Assembly (NCBI RefSeq): GCF_904849725.1
Contig: NC_058518.1
Location: 12,048,147-12,112,146, forward strand
Source: Hordeum vulgare subsp. vulgare
Taxonomy: Eukaryota; Streptophyta; Magnoliopsida; Poales; Poaceae
DNA length: 64,000 nucleotides
Direction: 5' to 3'
Every line of letters begins with the position of its first letter. The first letter of the stretch is position 1. The notes beneath the pieces were generated by a model, which saw only the letters and a program-made list of their open reading frames with translations, had not been told where the DNA came from and searched no databases. Below are positions 1 to 11,690 of the stretch, piece after piece. The position numbers were made by a program, and so were the translations under genes.

Positions 1-2565
1 TTGAGGTCACGGGAGAAATCATGTTGCAAGTAATCATGTGAACTTGATATGTGTTCGATATTTTGATGATATGTATGTTGTGATTCCCTTAGTGGTGTCA
101 TGTGAACGTCGACTACATGACACTTCACCATATTTGTGTTGGGGAACGTCGCATGGGAAACAAAAAATTTCCTACGCGCACGAAGAACTATCATGGTGAT
201 GTCCATCTACGAGAGGGGATGAGTGATCTACGTACCCTTGTAGATCGTACAGTAGAAGCGTTAGTGAATGCGGTTGATGTAGTGGAACGTCCTCACGTCC
301 CTCGATCCGCCCCGCGAACAATCCCGCGATCAGTCCCACGATCTAGTACCGAACGGACGGCACCTCCGCGTTCAGCACACGTACAGCTCGACGATGATCT
401 CGGCCTTCTTGATCCAGCAAGAGAGACGGAGAGGTAGAAGAGTTCTCCGGCAGCGTGACGGCGCTCCGGAGGTTGGTGATGACCTTGTCTCAGCAGGGCT
501 CCGCCCGAGCTCCGCAGAAACGCGATCTAGAGGAAAAACCGTGGAGGTATGTGGTCGGGCTGCCGTGGAAAAGTCGTCTCAAATCAGCCCTAAAACCTCT
601 GTATATATAGGTGGGAGGGAGGGGACCTTACCTTGGGGCTCAAGGAGCCCCAAGGGGGTCGGCCGAGTCCAAGGGGGAAGGCTCCCCCCCCCCCAAAACC
701 GAGTTGGACTTGGTTTGGTGGGTGGGAGTCCTTCCTTCCCTTCCCACCTCCTCTTTTTTTTTCTTTTCTCTTTGATTTTCTTTCCTAGGTGCATAGGGCC
801 CTTTTGGGCTGTCCCACCAGCCCACTAAGGGCTGGTGTGCCACCCTCAAGGCCTATGGGATTCCCCGGGGTGGGTTGCCCCTCCCCCCCCCCCCCCCCCC
901 CCGGTGAACTCCCGGAACCCATTCGTCATACCCGGTACATTCCCGGTAACCCCGAAAACCTTCCGGTAATCAAATGAGGTCATCCTATATATCAATCTTC
1001 GTTTCCGGACCATTCCGGAAACCCTCGTGACGTCCGTGATCTCATCCGGGACTCCGAACAACATTCGGTAACCAACCATATAACTCAAATACGCATAAAA
1101 CAATGTCGAACCTTAAGTGTGCAGACCCTGCGGGTTCGAGAACTATGTAGACATGACCCGAGAGACTCCTCGGTCAATATCCAATAGCGGGACCTGGATG
1201 CCCATATTGGATCCTACATATTCTACGAAGATCTTGTCGTTTGAACCTCAGTGCCAAGGATTCATATAATCCCGTATGTCATTCCCTTTGTCCTTCGGTA
1301 TGTTACTTGCCCGAGATTCGATCGTCAGTATCCGCATACCTATTTCAATCTCGTTTACCGGCAAGTCTCTTTACTCGTTCCGTAATACAAGATCCCGCAA
1401 CTTACACTAAGTCACATTGCTTGCAAGGCTTGTGTGTGATGTTGTATTACCGAGTGGGCCTCGAGATACGTCTCCGTCACACGGAGTGACAAATCCCAGT
1501 CTTGATCCATACTAACTCAACTAACACCTTCGGAGATACCTGTAGAGCATCTTTATAGTCACCCAGTTACGTTGCAACGTTTGATACACACAAAGCATTC
1601 CTCCGGTGTCAGTGAGTTATATCATCTCATGGTCATAGGAATAAATACTTGACACGCGGAAAACAGTAGCAACAAAATGACACGATCAACATGCTACGTC
1701 TATTAGTTTGGGTCTAGTCCATCACGTGATTCTCCTAATGACGTGATCCAGTTATCAAGCAACAACACTTTGTTCATAATCAGAAGACACTGACTATCTT
1801 TGATCAACTGGCTAGCCAACTAGAGGCTTGCTAGGGACGGTGTTTTGTCTATGTATCCACACATGTAAATGAGTCTTCATTCAATACAATTATAGCATGG
1901 ATAATAAACGATTATATTGATACAGGAATTATAATAATAACTATATTTATTATTGCCTCTAGGGCATAATTCCAACAATTTGGGCCTAAGGGAATGCATT
2001 GTGGAGTAGTTATTAGATGATGGGTTGCGAGAGTGACAGAAGCTTAAACCCTAGTTTATGCGCTATTCCATAAGGGACAGATTGGATCAAAAAGTTTAAT
2101 GCGATGGTTAGAATTTATTCTTAATACTTTTCTCGTAGTTGCGGATGCTTGCAAGAGGTTAATTTCAAGTAGGAGGTTTGTTCAAGTAAGAACAGAACCT
2201 AAGCACCGGTCCACCCACATACCAAATTATCAAAGTAGCGAACACGAATTAAGCCAACATGATGAAAGTGACTAGATGAAAATCCCGTGTACCCTCAAGG
2301 ACACTTTGCTTATCATAAGAGACCGTTTTGGCATGTCCTTTGCCTCAAAAGGATTGGGCTACCTTGCAGCACTTGTGTTACTACTATCGTTACTTGCTCG
2401 TTACAAATTATCTTGCTATCAAACTAATTTGCTACTTACAATTTTAGCACTTGCAGACATTACCTTGGTGAAAACCACTTGGCATTTCCTTCTCCTCCTT
2501 GTTGGGTTCGACACTCTTACTTATTGAAAAGGCTACAATTGACACCATATACTTGTGGGTCATCA
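1..2565 (+). repeat. Old Gypsy-type LTR 3' portion, split by a solo LTR
   Basis: Bases 1-136 and 1978-2565 read as one sequence once the solo LTR at 137-1977 is removed; the join falls in a stretch reading CACCATATTTGGGCC. The sequence matches my memory of the distal part of a common Triticeae Gypsy LTR, ending near 2565 in CTTGTGGGTCATCA. In intact copies that end is followed by a tRNA-Asp primer site, but here it runs straight into unrelated sequence. The left end is outside the window. There is no long reading frame. Assignment to a named family is not possible without a repeat library. Confidence 0.6.
137..1977 (-). mobile_element. Solo LTR, Angela/WIS/BARE-type Copia (minus strand)
   Basis: Read on the minus strand the unit starts TGTTGGAATTATGCCC at 1977 and ends GACGTTCCCCAACA at 137, the termini of the 1.8-kb Angela/BARE LTR. 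It is 1841 bp and flanked by a perfect 5-bp target duplication ATTTG (132-136 and 1978-1982). No internal domain, primer site or second LTR is adjacent, so it is a solo LTR left by LTR-LTR recombination. Same family as 4734-6547 and the LTRs at 45297-47112 and 53137-54972. It contains a C homopolymer around 883-902. The many short frames inside it are not genes. Confidence 0.95.
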
Positions 2566-3530
2566 ATATCCCAGTCGCAAGTTTGTTCATCGAGAGGAGA
2601 AGTATGATCCTACTCCTTCGAAGGGAACAAGCTACAAGATGGCATTCTACCACAAGACCACAAGGGCAAGGGAAAGCTTCAAGAGGATATTGACTCATTT
2701 GAAGAAGAACCCCAAGCCAAGGTTGAGTTGGTTCCCAAGGAAACTTCTAGTACTACCTCATCTAGCGGTATCATAACTCCAAGGATCCCCATAAAGGTGA
2801 TGTGGGTCCCCAAGAGGAAGAACTAGAAATTTCTTGAGGGGTGACTCCGCCAATGAAATTTACTCTTGTTCATTTTTGCAAGAACTACATGCAATCAACC
2901 TCAACCACGTGCATTAGTTCAAGGAGTCACACACATCCCCTCAAAGGGAGCAAGGGACGAGGTAATTAATGCATCTTTGGACATCACCTCCCATGCAGTT
3001 CACTCCATGTCCATAGATATCTTTGTGTTTGTTCCTTTTGCTTTGGGACTAACCCAGTAGGTGAGAAGAGTAAGAAACAACAAGGATTGCTCCCAATTCA
3101 AGATGAACTTCATCAAAAAGGATCATCCACCACTACTTCACCTACTTGAAGAATTCTACGACAAAACCCAAGGTTAGTTGATCCCTCATAGGGGCGATGT
3201 CACATATAGGGGGAGCTTTACTCTAAGACTTGAGTACATGCGTCTCCTAAATGATGTGAACACATTAATGTATTATGTAAAAGTGGTAATCCCACTTGTG
3301 CTTAATCGATGAGTATGACCTATGATCGAGTATTCTTACTTGAGTCCTAAGTTAATATACTCATATATAGATGACTCCGTCATCGCCAAAGTGCGTGATA
3401 GATGCTAGGATGTGTGTGCATGTTCACCATGATTTCATTTGATATCTTATTGTGTGAGCATGTTGGTCTGCATATCTTTCCCCATTTGAGGACATCCAAT
3501 TGTTGTTATTTGGCTTTTGATTTATATTTT
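2566..3530 (+). pseudogene. Decayed retroelement coding debris
   Basis: A short open stretch at 2555-2776 encodes a lysine/proline-rich peptide (SKGTSYKMAFYHKTTRARE and on). It looks like an internal piece of a plant LTR-element polyprotein, but carries no catalytic motif. Downstream to 3530 the frames are broken by stops. A piece around 3190-3225 reading CATATAGGGGGAGC resembles a purine tract. No host gene is seen. The family assignment is inference from context only. Confidence 0.35.
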
Positions 3531-4439
3531 GCCAATTGGATGGACAAGAATGCCTAGGACCCTTCTCTAGCTATCTATTCTTTCTCGTCTCATGTTCTAT
3601 TCATGCTACATCACAAAACTTGAACAAGCACTTCTCGATTCCTCTGTATGAGGAGCACTCGGAGTACCATGTCAACAAGGGCTGCCTTCCAGAACCTATC
3701 TGTGAATCTTGGTGTAACCAACCCCAAATTCTCGATTCCACCGATTCTCAAAGTTGATCTAGGTTTTAATCTCGGTACCACCGATACCATAATCTTGGCT
3801 TCATCGAGTTTCCCTGTCAACAGACAGCAGTGTAACTCGGTGGCACCAAAATTTTAGTATTGGTGACACCGACAGTGAGGGGTACTTATATCCACGGACT
3901 CGACGTTTTGAAATTCCATCTTCAAACGTCAAGTCTCCAACACCAAATTGCCGCACCAGGACCCCTTGGTCGTCGCCCTTGCATCCCCGAGTGCCTTCGC
4001 CATTGGGAATCACCACCGCCGACGGAAACTTCAGCGGATTCATCACCAAGCTAGGGTATGAATCCGACCCCTTGTGCGCTCCTCTATCCGATTCATGCGT
4101 ATTAGGTTACTTCCATCTACAATCCATAGTGTGAAATCCTTCTATGCCAATTCGGTGATACTGAGTTGATAAAATCGGTTCCACCGATTTAATTTTTAGG
4201 GCTTCTGAGAACCAATTCGGTGGGATCGAGTAATTCTGTTAATGCAAGTGGTCAGTCTCGGTGACTCCGAAAACTCGAACCCGGTGCTACCGAAATACAT
4301 TCTGCAGCATACCCAAAGTTTCTAAGTTCAAATTTTGAAAAACATTTGCAATTTTGTGATTCTTATCTTTTCAAGCTCTTCCATATATTTTCACAGGGTC
4401 AGCCAGTTTGTGTGTCAGCTTGTCACCTTGGATTGCAAG

Positions 4440-7400
4440 ATGTCAGGTTTTGATGACAGTCAGAACAACTTTAGGGAGCCCCATGGTGAGTCACATTTAG
4501 GCACTAGTCCTGAGAGGACCCCTTTTGATCCAGGTACCCCCAGGTCCCACGGCATGCCCAAGGCAGCTACCAGGTCCAGGAAGAAACTGAATTTTGATAA
4601 GGAAGATTCTGATTTTGTTCTTGAAGTTCCTGCTCCCCAGAAGCAGAAAGAGAAGGCTACTGTCAGGAAGGTTGTGAGGAAGGAGTACACCAAACCTTCT
4701 GATGTAAAGCTTACTAAGAAGCCAGGTGTGAAGTGTTGGAATTATGCCCTAGAGGCAATAATAAATATAATTATTATTATTATTCCTGTATCAAGATAAT
4801 CGTTTATTATCCATGCTATAATTGTATTGAATGAAGACTTATATATATGTGTGGATACATAGACAAAACACTATCCCTAGCAAGCTTCTAGTTGGCTAGC
4901 CAGTTGATCAAAGATAGTCAGTGTCTTCTGATTATGAACAAGGTGTTGTTGCTTGATAACTGGATCACGTCATTAGGAGAATCACGTGATGGACTAGACC
5001 CAAACTAATAGACGTAGCATGTTGATCGTGTCATTTTGTTGCTACTGTTTTCTGCGTGTCAAGTATTTGTTCCTATGACCATGAGATCATATAACTCATT
5101 GACACCGGAGGAATACTTTGTGAGTATCAAACGTCGCAACGTAACTGGGTGACTATAAAGATGCTCTACAGGTATCTCCGAAGGTGTTCGTTGAGTTAGT
5201 ATGGATCGAGACTGGGATTTGTCACTCCGTGTGACGAAGAGGTATCTCGGGGCCCACTCGGTCATACAACATCACACACAAGCCTTGCAAGCAATGTGAC
5301 TTAGTGTAAGTTGCGGGATCTTGTATTACGGAACGAGTAAAGAGACTTGCCGGTAAACGAAATTGAAATAGGTATGCGGATACTGACGATCGAATCTCGG
5401 GCAAGTAACATACCGAAGGACAAAGGGAATGACATACGGGATTATATGAATCCTTGGCACTGAGGTTCAAACGATAAGATCTTCGTAGAATATGTAGGAT
5501 CCAATATGGGCATCCAGGTCCCGCTATTGGATATTGACCGAGGAGTCTCTCGGGTCATGTCTACATAGTTCTCGAACCCGCAGGGTCTGCACACTTAAGG
5601 TTCGACGTTGTTTTATGCGTATTTGAGTTATATGGTTGGTTACCGAATGTTGTTCGGAGTCCCGTATGAGATCACGGATGTCACGAGGGTTTCCGGAATG
5701 GTCCAAAAACGAAGATTGATATATAGGATGACCTCATTTGATTACCGAAAGGTTTTCGGAGTTACCGGGAATGACGAATGGGTTCCGGGTGTTCACCGGG
5801 GGGGGCAACCCACTCCGGGGAAGACCATAGGCCTTCGGGGTGGCGCACCAGCCCTTAGTGGGCTGGTGGGACAGCCCAGGAAGGCCCTACGCGCCATAGG
5901 AAGAAAATCAAAGAGAAAAGAAAAAAAAGAGGAGGTGGGAAAAGGGGGAAGGACTCCTCCTTCCAAACCTAGTTGGACTCAGTTTGGAAGGGGAGGGTTG
6001 CCCCCCTTGGCTCGGCCGACCCCCTTGGGAGTCCTTGGACCCCAAGGCAAGGCTCCCCCCCCCCCCCCCCCCCCTATATATACGGAGGTTTTAGGGCTGA
6101 TTTGAGACAACTTTGCCACGGCAGCCCGACCACATATCTCCACGGTTTTACCTCTAGATCGCGTTTCTGCGGAGCTCGGGCGGAGCCCTGCTGAGATAAG
6201 ATCACCACCAACCTCCGGAGCGCCGTCACGCTGCCGGAGAACTCATCTACCTCTCCGTCTCTCTTGCTGGATCAAGAAGGCCGAGATCATCGTCGAGTTG
6301 TACGTGTGCTGAACGCGGAGGTGCCGTCTGTTAGGCACTAGATCGTGGGACTGATCGCGGGACGGTTCGCGGGGCAGATCGAGGGACGTGAGGACGTTCC
6401 ACTACATCAACCGAGTTCACTAACGCTTCTGCTGTACGGTCTACAAGGGTACGTAGATCGAATATCCCCTCTCGTAGATGGACATCATCATGATAGGTCT
6501 TCGTGCGCGTAGGAAAATTTTTGTTTCCCATGCGACGTTCCCCAACATGAAGAGAGCCAGGAACAGAACTATTCATGTAATTAGAAGACAAACCTCCATG
6601 TATGATAATCCAGCAAAAAGTGTTGTTGTTGCTGAGGAAGAGGAAGAAGAAATACCAGCTAAGGCCCCTCCTCCAAAGAAGAAGAATCTTGTAGCAGATG
6701 CTATGAAGCCTTCTGCTCCAAAGTCATCAGCTCCTAAGAAGCTTGTATTTCCCAATAGGACTACTAAGGACATACCTGCAGCTGCTAAAGAGAAAGGCAC
6801 TACTTCCATTGCCTTTGCTTCACAGGAAGAAGATGAGGATGCACCTATTCTCATGAAGCTAAGACGTCATTTGCCACTTCACAATGTGTCTCATCCAATT
6901 ACTAAAGACATGAAGAAGAGAAGAGATGCAGGGTTGACGAAGTGGAGAGCTATTGATCCCTAAGCTGTGAGGAGAAGAACTGTTGTTGATCCCCGGTTTC
7001 ACACAAGGGAACAACAATACTTCTATGAGACAGTTCTGTTTGAGAAGAGTCCAACAGTTAGTGACCTGAGATATGTCTACCGGAAATACATCAAATCCGA
7101 TGAATATTTCTTTCCCCATGTGAGAGAAAACTCCAATCTTGTTGACATTGAAGAGTTTGTTGGTAGAGAAATGATTGCATGGAATGATGAGATTTTTATG
7201 CAATTCTATTCAATATTTCATTTCTATGGAGATGGCACAATTGTCTGGATGACGGATGGTCATAGATATGAAGCCGCAATTGAAGAATGGGCTCCTATCA
7301 TTGGTGCTCCAAAGTCACAAGCAAAGGACTTGGATGTGTATTCCTAACCTAAGAACAATCAAAACTCCATGGACAATATGTACAAGCGAGGGCCTAGTGA

Positions 7401-8091
7401 CTATCTACCATCTCACAAGCTTGGGTATGTCTATTTCTTGCAAGCAGGAATAACCAATACAAACACTATCTTGAGGCATACCCTGATGCTTAAATCAGGT
7501 GATCACAAAATGATTAGAGGCTATTCCATCAATATGCTGCATCATTTAGACACTCACACTCGCTTCAAAGTCATGGATTTGATGGTTGAGACTGTCAAGA
7601 GAACTTCTGCAGACCAGAAGAGATCTTGCACATATGCAGCATACATTCAGATGTCTTTCTTGGTCACCACCATCTGTGGGATGGAGGAGAATATTTGAGA
7701 TATGTTGCCAAACCGTAAGAGTCTAGAAAGGATCATGGAGACAAAATTCCATGACCTGTATGTGAAGGTAATAGAGTTGACCACCACTATTGAGAAGCTT
7801 CATCATGAAGTTGACCAAGTGAAGATTCCATGCTCAGATGATGAAGATGATGATGATGATTCACCTCTTCGGACAACCACACAATTCATGAACCAGACCA
7901 GGTCAGGAGATGTGCCAGTGCCAGAAGATAGACCGTCTTCATCAGCTTAAGCTTTAGCTCCTGTTCCAGCACCTCCACTGTTTACACCTCCAGCTCCTGC
8001 TCCAGCGACATCAGCCGAAGCCTTCGTCGATGCTCTCTTGTCTACTCCAACTTCTTCTACCGGAGGAGATCGTGCCCAGAGAGACGCTTAG
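4440..8091 (+). pseudogene. Gag-like retroelement protein (plant Transposase_32-like), broken by stops and a solo LTR
   Basis: The frame opens with ATG at 4440 (MSGFDDSQNNFREP), runs 98 codons to 4733, is cut by the solo LTR plus its 5-bp duplication, and resumes in the same frame at 6553, ending at a TAG at 8089-8091. Without the insertion it is about 610 codons with no frameshift. It has four in-frame stops, at 6961, 7345, 7696 and 7948. The first half is basic and Ser/Pro-rich. The middle (RRRTVVDPRFHTREQQYF to KSGDHKMIRG) matches the family I know as putative plant transposon protein, common in wheat Gypsy-like elements. The tail has an acidic DEDDDDD run and Pro/Ala repeats. Enzymatic motifs are absent. 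It is structural or of unknown function and now dead. Confidence 0.75.
4734..6547 (+). mobile_element. Solo LTR, Angela/WIS/BARE-type Copia (plus strand)
   Basis: It starts TGTTGGAATTATGCCC at 4734, ends GACGTTCCCCAACA at 6547 and is 1814 bp. A perfect 5-bp target duplication TGAAG flanks it (4729-4733 and 6548-6552). It lies inside the gag-like frame 4440-8091 and opposes the copy at 137-1977. A C homopolymer lies at about 6055-6074, just before a TATATATA box, which is the usual LTR promoter position. No internal region remains. Confidence 0.96.
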
Positions 8092-8566
8092 ATTAGACCT
8101 TTGAACTTTTTGATACTTGTGTCCAAAGGGGGAGAAGTGTATAGATCATAGGACTTCGAGAGAGGGAGAGCTTTTGACTTTATTTTCTCCCCTTTGGTTT
8201 TTGAAACTGTATTTGGTCTTTTGGATGACATTATCCATTTAGGTGTGCTTCATGATACGCTTTGATTATTTGATACTACCACGTTGTTACTATTGAGCTA
8301 TCTACATCATGATCATTCACTTGTTTGTTGGTGCTATGTGCATTGATATTCATTCATATCATTTATGCCCACCACCAAGTTGTATGTGACATGGAAGAGT
8401 AACCCATGATCCTAGTCGATTGTGCATTTGCATTCAAACGCAAATTTAAAATAATGCACAAATTTCGGGGGAGTTCTTTCTTTTCACATACTTCTCAAAT
8501 CGTCGATGCTAATCAATGATTATATCTTTTGTCGAAGCTTTTATCTATATGTTGTGATCAACTACC

Positions 8567-8577
8567 AAAAAGGGGGA
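8567..8577 (+). other. Polypurine tract of the Gypsy-like element
   Basis: AAAAAGGGGGA lies three bases before the TG that opens the LTR fragment at 8581. This is the normal place for the plus-strand DNA primer of an LTR element and fixes the element as plus-strand. Confidence 0.7.
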
Positions 8578-8580
8578 TAT

Positions 8581-8794
8581 TGAAAGCACAATTTCCCCCT
8601 AAGGTGGTTTTCGTAATTAATCACAACATATGCATCATTGGACTAATAAATTTATCCAAGTACATTTCAGAAAAGTTCAAAGATGCTTTGGCTATAGGAT
8701 TGTGTGGAGATGCCCCTTTGATGCAAGAAAGGAATAGGATTGGCTAAAGATTCAAGCAAGAAGACTTCATTTTACACTTTGTGAGAAATCACTT
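8581..8794 (+). repeat. Truncated 3' LTR (first ~210 bp)
   Basis: It starts TGAAAGCACAATTTCCCCC directly after the purine tract. It aligns closely with 9637-9850, the start of the solo LTR of the same family (shared CACAACATATGCATCATTGG, GATGCCCCTTTGATGCAAG, ACACTTTGTGAGAAATCAC). Homology stops at 8794, where the sequence switches to the tail of an Angela-type LTR. Confidence 0.8.
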
Positions 8795-8822
8795 TTTGTT
8801 TCCAATGCAACGTTCCCCAATA
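8793..8822 (+). repeat. 30-bp Angela-type LTR terminus, degenerate
   Basis: TTTTTGTTTCCAATGCAACG followed by TTCCCCAATA matches the last 30 bases of the Angela-type LTRs in this window, with three changes (CCC to CCA, GCG to GCA, ACA to ATA), all C-to-T or G-to-A. It overlaps the preceding LTR fragment by a few T residues, so the joint has microhomology. The remainder of that LTR is gone. Confidence 0.7.
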
Positions 8823-9360
8823 GTAAGTAGGTGTTCAGCGTCACTTAGTGATCATGATTAGTTCAGGACCGTCATGCGTAGACCACTCACTTTACTTCAT
8901 GTTCTCGTAAGTTAGCCACCATACATGCTTAGTGATGCTCCAACATAAACACTTAACCCTCCACACCCAATAACTTGATTTATTCCGGTATCATGGTCGC
9001 AAGATTTCTGAGTCCTTGTGGCTCATAGATCCCAAGGCGTTTGATGCTACGCAGTTGGAGTGGGTGTTTGATGAAGGCATCGGGCACATCTACATGATGT
9101 ACCCCAACGAGTAGAGGACCTTGGTTGTCTCTTGGGCTAGCGAGCCAGATCATTGCAATTTTACCATTTATCTTTTCCGTAGTCGGACCCTGTCTTATGG
9201 ACGATTTGGAATAATTTGTTGAGTGATTTGTAACTTAACTTGTGGCGAGTATAAGCCATTTCATATACTCATCTCTTCACGTATGTATTGCGATGCTTTC
9301 TATACTTACAAAACACTAAGATGTGTCTCTTTCCCTATTGAGGCCTCGTCCTCCAATATG
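8823..9360. other. Unassigned intergenic sequence with decayed coding-like patch
   Basis: No intact gene is present. Around 8995-9110 a plus-strand frame reads SLWLIDPKAFDATQLEWVF and then a stop, with protein-like composition, but I do not recognise it and the frame is short. Nothing else was recognised. It may be the internal part of another eroded transposon. Confidence 0.3.
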
Positions 9361-9636
9361 AAAAGTGTCGCATCTTGGACGTGACATATGCCTAGTGGTA
9401 GACATGCAACGACTCCTTACCAACAAAACACCATAGAGTTGCAGTCAAAGACTACATTTACAGTTACGTGCCTACTAGCACACATGCAACTATCCTCTCA
9501 CAATGATAAAAATGCCACATAGTTGTAGTAGGAGGCAACGCTTATAGTTGCTTGCCTAGTGACAGACATGCAACATTCGCTTACCTACAGTAAAAATACC
9601 ACATGGTTGCAACCGGAGGCAACACTCGCAGTTGCA
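9361..9636. repeat. 80-bp degenerate minisatellite, left part
   Basis: The core CTAGTGgCAGACATGCAAC recurs with ACATGCAAC anchors at about 9402, 9482 and 9566, a period of 80-84 bp. Each unit also has CACCATAGAGTTGCAGTCxxAGGC-like blocks and a TTGCAGTTGCatGCCTAGTG joint. Copies differ by roughly a fifth. The array continues at 11149 after the inserted LTR. Confidence 0.85.
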
Positions 9637-11148
9637 TGAAAAAAGCACAATTGCTCCCTAAGGTGGTTTTGGTAATTAATCACAACATATGCATCATTGG
9701 ACTAATGAATTTATCCAAGTACATTTCAAAAAAGTTCAAATATGCTTTGGCTATAGCATTGTGTGGAGATGCCCCTTTGATGCAAGGAAGGAATAGGATT
9801 GGCTAAAGCTTCAAGAAAGAAGACTTCATTTTACACTTTGTGAGAAATCACTTTGAGTCTATAGGAAAGCCAATACTATTAAAAGAGGGTGAGGTCTTAT
9901 GATGAATTGGTTGCTCATGTGCTTAGAGATAGCCACCAAAAATACTCAGCCACTTTCCCACAAAATACATTTGTCCCAACCCAACTATGAAAAACCGGTG
10001 CCACCAACATTTCCCACTTGGCTATATCAATTTTACACTTAGACAGATTCTATGCCAAACCCACCATCTCGATACAACCAACATTTATATCGGTGCCACA
10101 GAGATTGGGTGACCAACATTCTGTTGAGGTAACTTCAAGTTTTGGAATTTCCGAGTTTGAAGTCGGTCTCACCGAGTTTGGGAACCAGTCTCGGGCATCG
10201 TATCGGTCCCATCGAGATTCCATATCTGTCTCACCGAGAATTCAAAGTTGCCACATTTAGTGTCCCTCGGTACCACCGAGATTAACATTTCGGTGTCACC
10301 GAGTTGGGCAATAATGTTGTAACGGTTGGATTTTGGGAGATGCCTATATATACCCCTCCATCTACCTCTCATTCGTAGAGGAAGCACTCAGAACACACTT
10401 ACACTTGCCAGTTCCATTTTTCTGAGAGAGTGCCACCTACTCATGTGTTGAGATCAAGAGATTCCATTCCAACCATGTTAATCTTGATTTCTAGCCTTCT
10501 CAAGTTGCTTTCCACAAGATCAATCTCTCCTACGCCTGCGAAATCTAAGAGAGAGTGATTGAGTGTTGAGGAGACTATCTTTAGAAGCACAAGAGCAAGG
10601 AGTTCATCGTTCTACCACATCTATTACCATTTGGAGGGTGGTCCCTCCTAGATTGGTTAGGCGTCGCTTGCGAGCCTCATACTTCGTGTTGTGGAGTTGA
10701 ACCAAGATGTTTGTAAGGGCAAGGAGATTGCCTACTTTGTGAAGATCTACCGTGAGTGAGGCTAGTCATGTGTGGACGAAAGTTGTGGTGGAATAGACAA
10801 GGCTGCTTTTAGTGGACCCCTTATGGGTGGAGCCCTTCGTGGACTCCCGCATCCGTTACCCTCTGTGGGTTGAAGTCTCCACTAACATGGATGTACGATA
10901 CCGCAACCTATCGGAACAATGCCAAAAATTGTCGTGTCAACCTATGCGTCTGATCTCCCTACCTTACCCTTTTATTTACACTTGCATGTTTTACTTTCCG
11001 CTCCAATACTCTTAGATATGCATGTGTAGGGTGTACTTGACTAGTCATAGTTGCTAAAGCTGACCCACACTGAAAATTGGGAAAAGGCTAAGTTTTTATC
11101 TTGTCAAGTAGTCTAATCACCCCCTCTAGACATACTTTCGATCCTACA
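9637..11148 (+). mobile_element. Solo LTR of the TGAAAGCAC-type Gypsy family
   Basis: It begins TGAAAAAAGCACAATTGCTC, aligned to the LTR fragment at 8581, and ends TTTCGATCCTACA at 11148, giving 1512 bp. Inside are CGGTGCCACC/CACCGAG motif clusters (9990-10310), a TATATATA box at about 10346 followed by a leader, and the usual CTAATCACCCCCTCTAGACA end. It interrupts an 80-bp minisatellite. The flanking pentamers TTGCA and ACATA do not match, so either the duplication has decayed or the array recombined after insertion. Short frames inside are not genes. Confidence 0.8.
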
Positions 11149-11690
11149 ACATACTTAGTGGCAGGCATGCAACTGGCCCTTCCCGACAAATCACCATGGA
11201 GTTGCAGCCGCGTTGAAGAAATGCAGTTGCAGTCGAGGGCGATACTTGTAACCGCATCCCTAGTGACATACATGCAACTACAACATCTAAAAAACACATC
11301 CGACTTGCAATCGGGGATGAGACTTGTAGTCATGTGCCTAACGGTACACATGCAACTGCCCCACCTCCCCGACAAAAACATCATAGAGTTGCGGCCGATG
11401 GTAACACTTACAATTGCATTCCTAGTGGCAATCATGCAATAAGGCGTCCACACAAACTAAAACTGTTCACGCACATCCCGGCACGACATTCGGGACGGAC
11501 TCCGGCTCGACCTCCCCCTCCCCCCTTGAAGCCTGCCCCGAAAGCTCGAAATAACAAAAATACATATTATAGTCGCATGCCTAGTTGCACACATGCAACT
11601 GCCACTCCCGACAAACTACCTCAAAGTTACAGTGGAGGGCGCCACTTGCATTTGTGTGCTTAGTTGTAGACATGCAACTTCCCTTCCTCC
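11149..11690. repeat. 80-bp degenerate minisatellite, right part
   Basis: ACATGCAAC-type anchors recur at about 11165, 11270, 11348, 11432, 11591 and 11669. Spacing is close to 80 bp or multiples, apart from one unit of about 105 bp. A non-repeat patch at about 11460-11565 interrupts the array. The units match 9361-9636, so both parts formed one array before the solo LTR landed. Apparent frames of 100-120 codons on both strands come from the repeat and are not genes. Confidence 0.85.

Larger units (their letters stand above)
2566..8792 (+). mobile_element. Non-autonomous Gypsy-like retroelement, truncated both ends
   Basis: This span, minus the solo LTR at 4734-6547, behaves as one decayed LTR element. 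From about 2570 it carries retroelement-like coding debris, then a leader (about 3530-4439) rich in CGGTxxCACCGA motifs, one long gag-like frame from 4440 to 8091, a 3' untranslated stretch, a purine tract and the first 210 bp of a 3' LTR. No reverse transcriptase, RNase H or integrase motif was found, so it could move only with proteins from elsewhere. The 5' LTR is not recognisable; the left junction at 2565/2566 may be a deletion or the edge of another nested element. Confidence 0.6.

Noticed and set aside
11088..11453. 121- and 113-codon frames on opposite strands
   Set aside because: Both arise from the 80-bp minisatellite, which happens to lack stops over a few units.
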